This document shows, piece by piece, positions 63,729-64,000 of a stretch of DNA of 64,000 nucleotides. Source of the DNA: Bordetella parapertussis. Lineage in GTDB: Bacteria > Acidobacteriota > Terriglobia > Bryobacterales > Bryobacteraceae. A program made the position numbers and the translations under genes. Every line of letters starts with the position of its first letter. The first letter of the stretch is position 1. Location of the stretch: the NCBI GenBank assembly GCA_943328975.2, contig CALQCC020000019.1:16553-80552 (forward strand), written 5' to 3'. The notes beneath the pieces were generated by a model that worked only from the letters and a program-made list of their open reading frames with translations, had not been told where the DNA came from and did not search any database.

Positions 63729-64000
63729 TCGTGTCGCAATGCTGCGTAATCGGTTCCCGGAACAATGCGTATTGAAGGATCCAACCGTCGCCTGTCCCTG
63801 CACTGGACGTCACTTGCTGAAGGAAAGGCGAACTTCTCGATCGTCATTGTCTTCCGGTACGCTGACGATCTGATGGTAAGAATTGAACACCGAGAGGAAG
63901 CCTAGCGACTCCCGACACTCGCCCTCTTTTCCTAGGATGTACGGCGGACGGGAAGCGCTTCCTGAGGACCACAAATTCCGAGGCCGGCGAGAGCGAGTCC
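63729..64000. other. Right-edge region; possible decayed reverse-transcriptase fragment
   Basis: No confident gene. A 46-residue ATG-started frame at 63765-63905 ends FSIVIVFRYADDLMVRIEHREEA. The RYADD string and following residues resemble motif 5 of group II intron reverse transcriptases, but the sequence before it does not fit that family and the frame then stops. It is either a remnant or chance. Confidence 0.25.

Overview
The window looks like a chromosomal segment of an Acidobacteriota bacterium, probably of the Bryobacterales/Solibacter type. This is inferred from gene content and not from a marker-gene match. It has high-GC coding DNA and paired secreted proteins carrying a 'GKPDxxGxW' motif. 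It also has a DUF6152 protein, a BlaI/BlaR pair in which the M56 peptidase is fused to TonB-like domains, several HAE1-type RND pumps, bacillithiol genes and G8-domain secreted proteins. No CRISPR array, intact insertion sequence or prophage was seen. Most of the window is ordinary core and accessory genome.

Layout. 1-10 kb: a Rieske oxygenase, a secreted protein, an orphan RND pump split by an in-frame TAA, a cyclophilin, bshB1-bshA, a small thioredoxin-like protein, a hicBA toxin-antitoxin pair (the 58-residue HicA is easy to miss), and a DUF6152 plus secreted protein pair. 10-15 kb: a membrane-anchored SIR2-like protein, then rpsA-HU-HIT on the minus strand and an initiator tRNA. 15-20 kb: remnants of a Tad pilus locus (a CpaE-like ATPase, a TadG-like protein, TadE, and a second TadE-like gene broken by one extra T). 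20-26 kb: an NMT1/THI5-type ABC transporter and a polyphosphate/histidine-phosphatase cluster (ppx, CHAD, sixA). 26-29 kb: a tightly overlapped ferredoxin, ferredoxin reductase, MFS transporter and zinc-ribbon membrane protein run. 29-32 kb: blaI-blaR1-like with a near-perfect operator, and a TonB-like protein. 32-35 kb: hrcA, lysC, cmk. 35-43 kb: a three-gene RND efflux operon (adaptor plus two permeases).

43-49 kb holds a porin divergent from an NrtABCD-like transporter operon that ends in a chlorite-dismutase-family gene. The divergent region carries repeated CGAACGGG motifs and two palindromes. 49-54 kb: an SDR enzyme, a lipoprotein and the dnaK-dnaJ-hspR heat-shock operon, whose promoter carries a HAIR-like HspR site. 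54-64 kb: two large tandem G8-domain/beta-helix paralogues with collagen-like tails, each followed by the same kind of terminator. Between them lie a membrane protein, a decayed hicA-like gene, a higBA-type pair, a Cu/Zn superoxide dismutase and a secreted protein.

The items most worth a second look are the transmembrane SIR2 protein with a sensor-like ectodomain and a replaced catalytic-type His, the Nrt-Cld-porin cluster, the HAIR-type dnaK promoter alongside a separate hrcA, the BlaI operator over the blaI start codon, and the tandem G8 cassette duplication. Three gene-breaking events also stand out: the RND nonsense codon, the TadE frameshift and the hicA decay.
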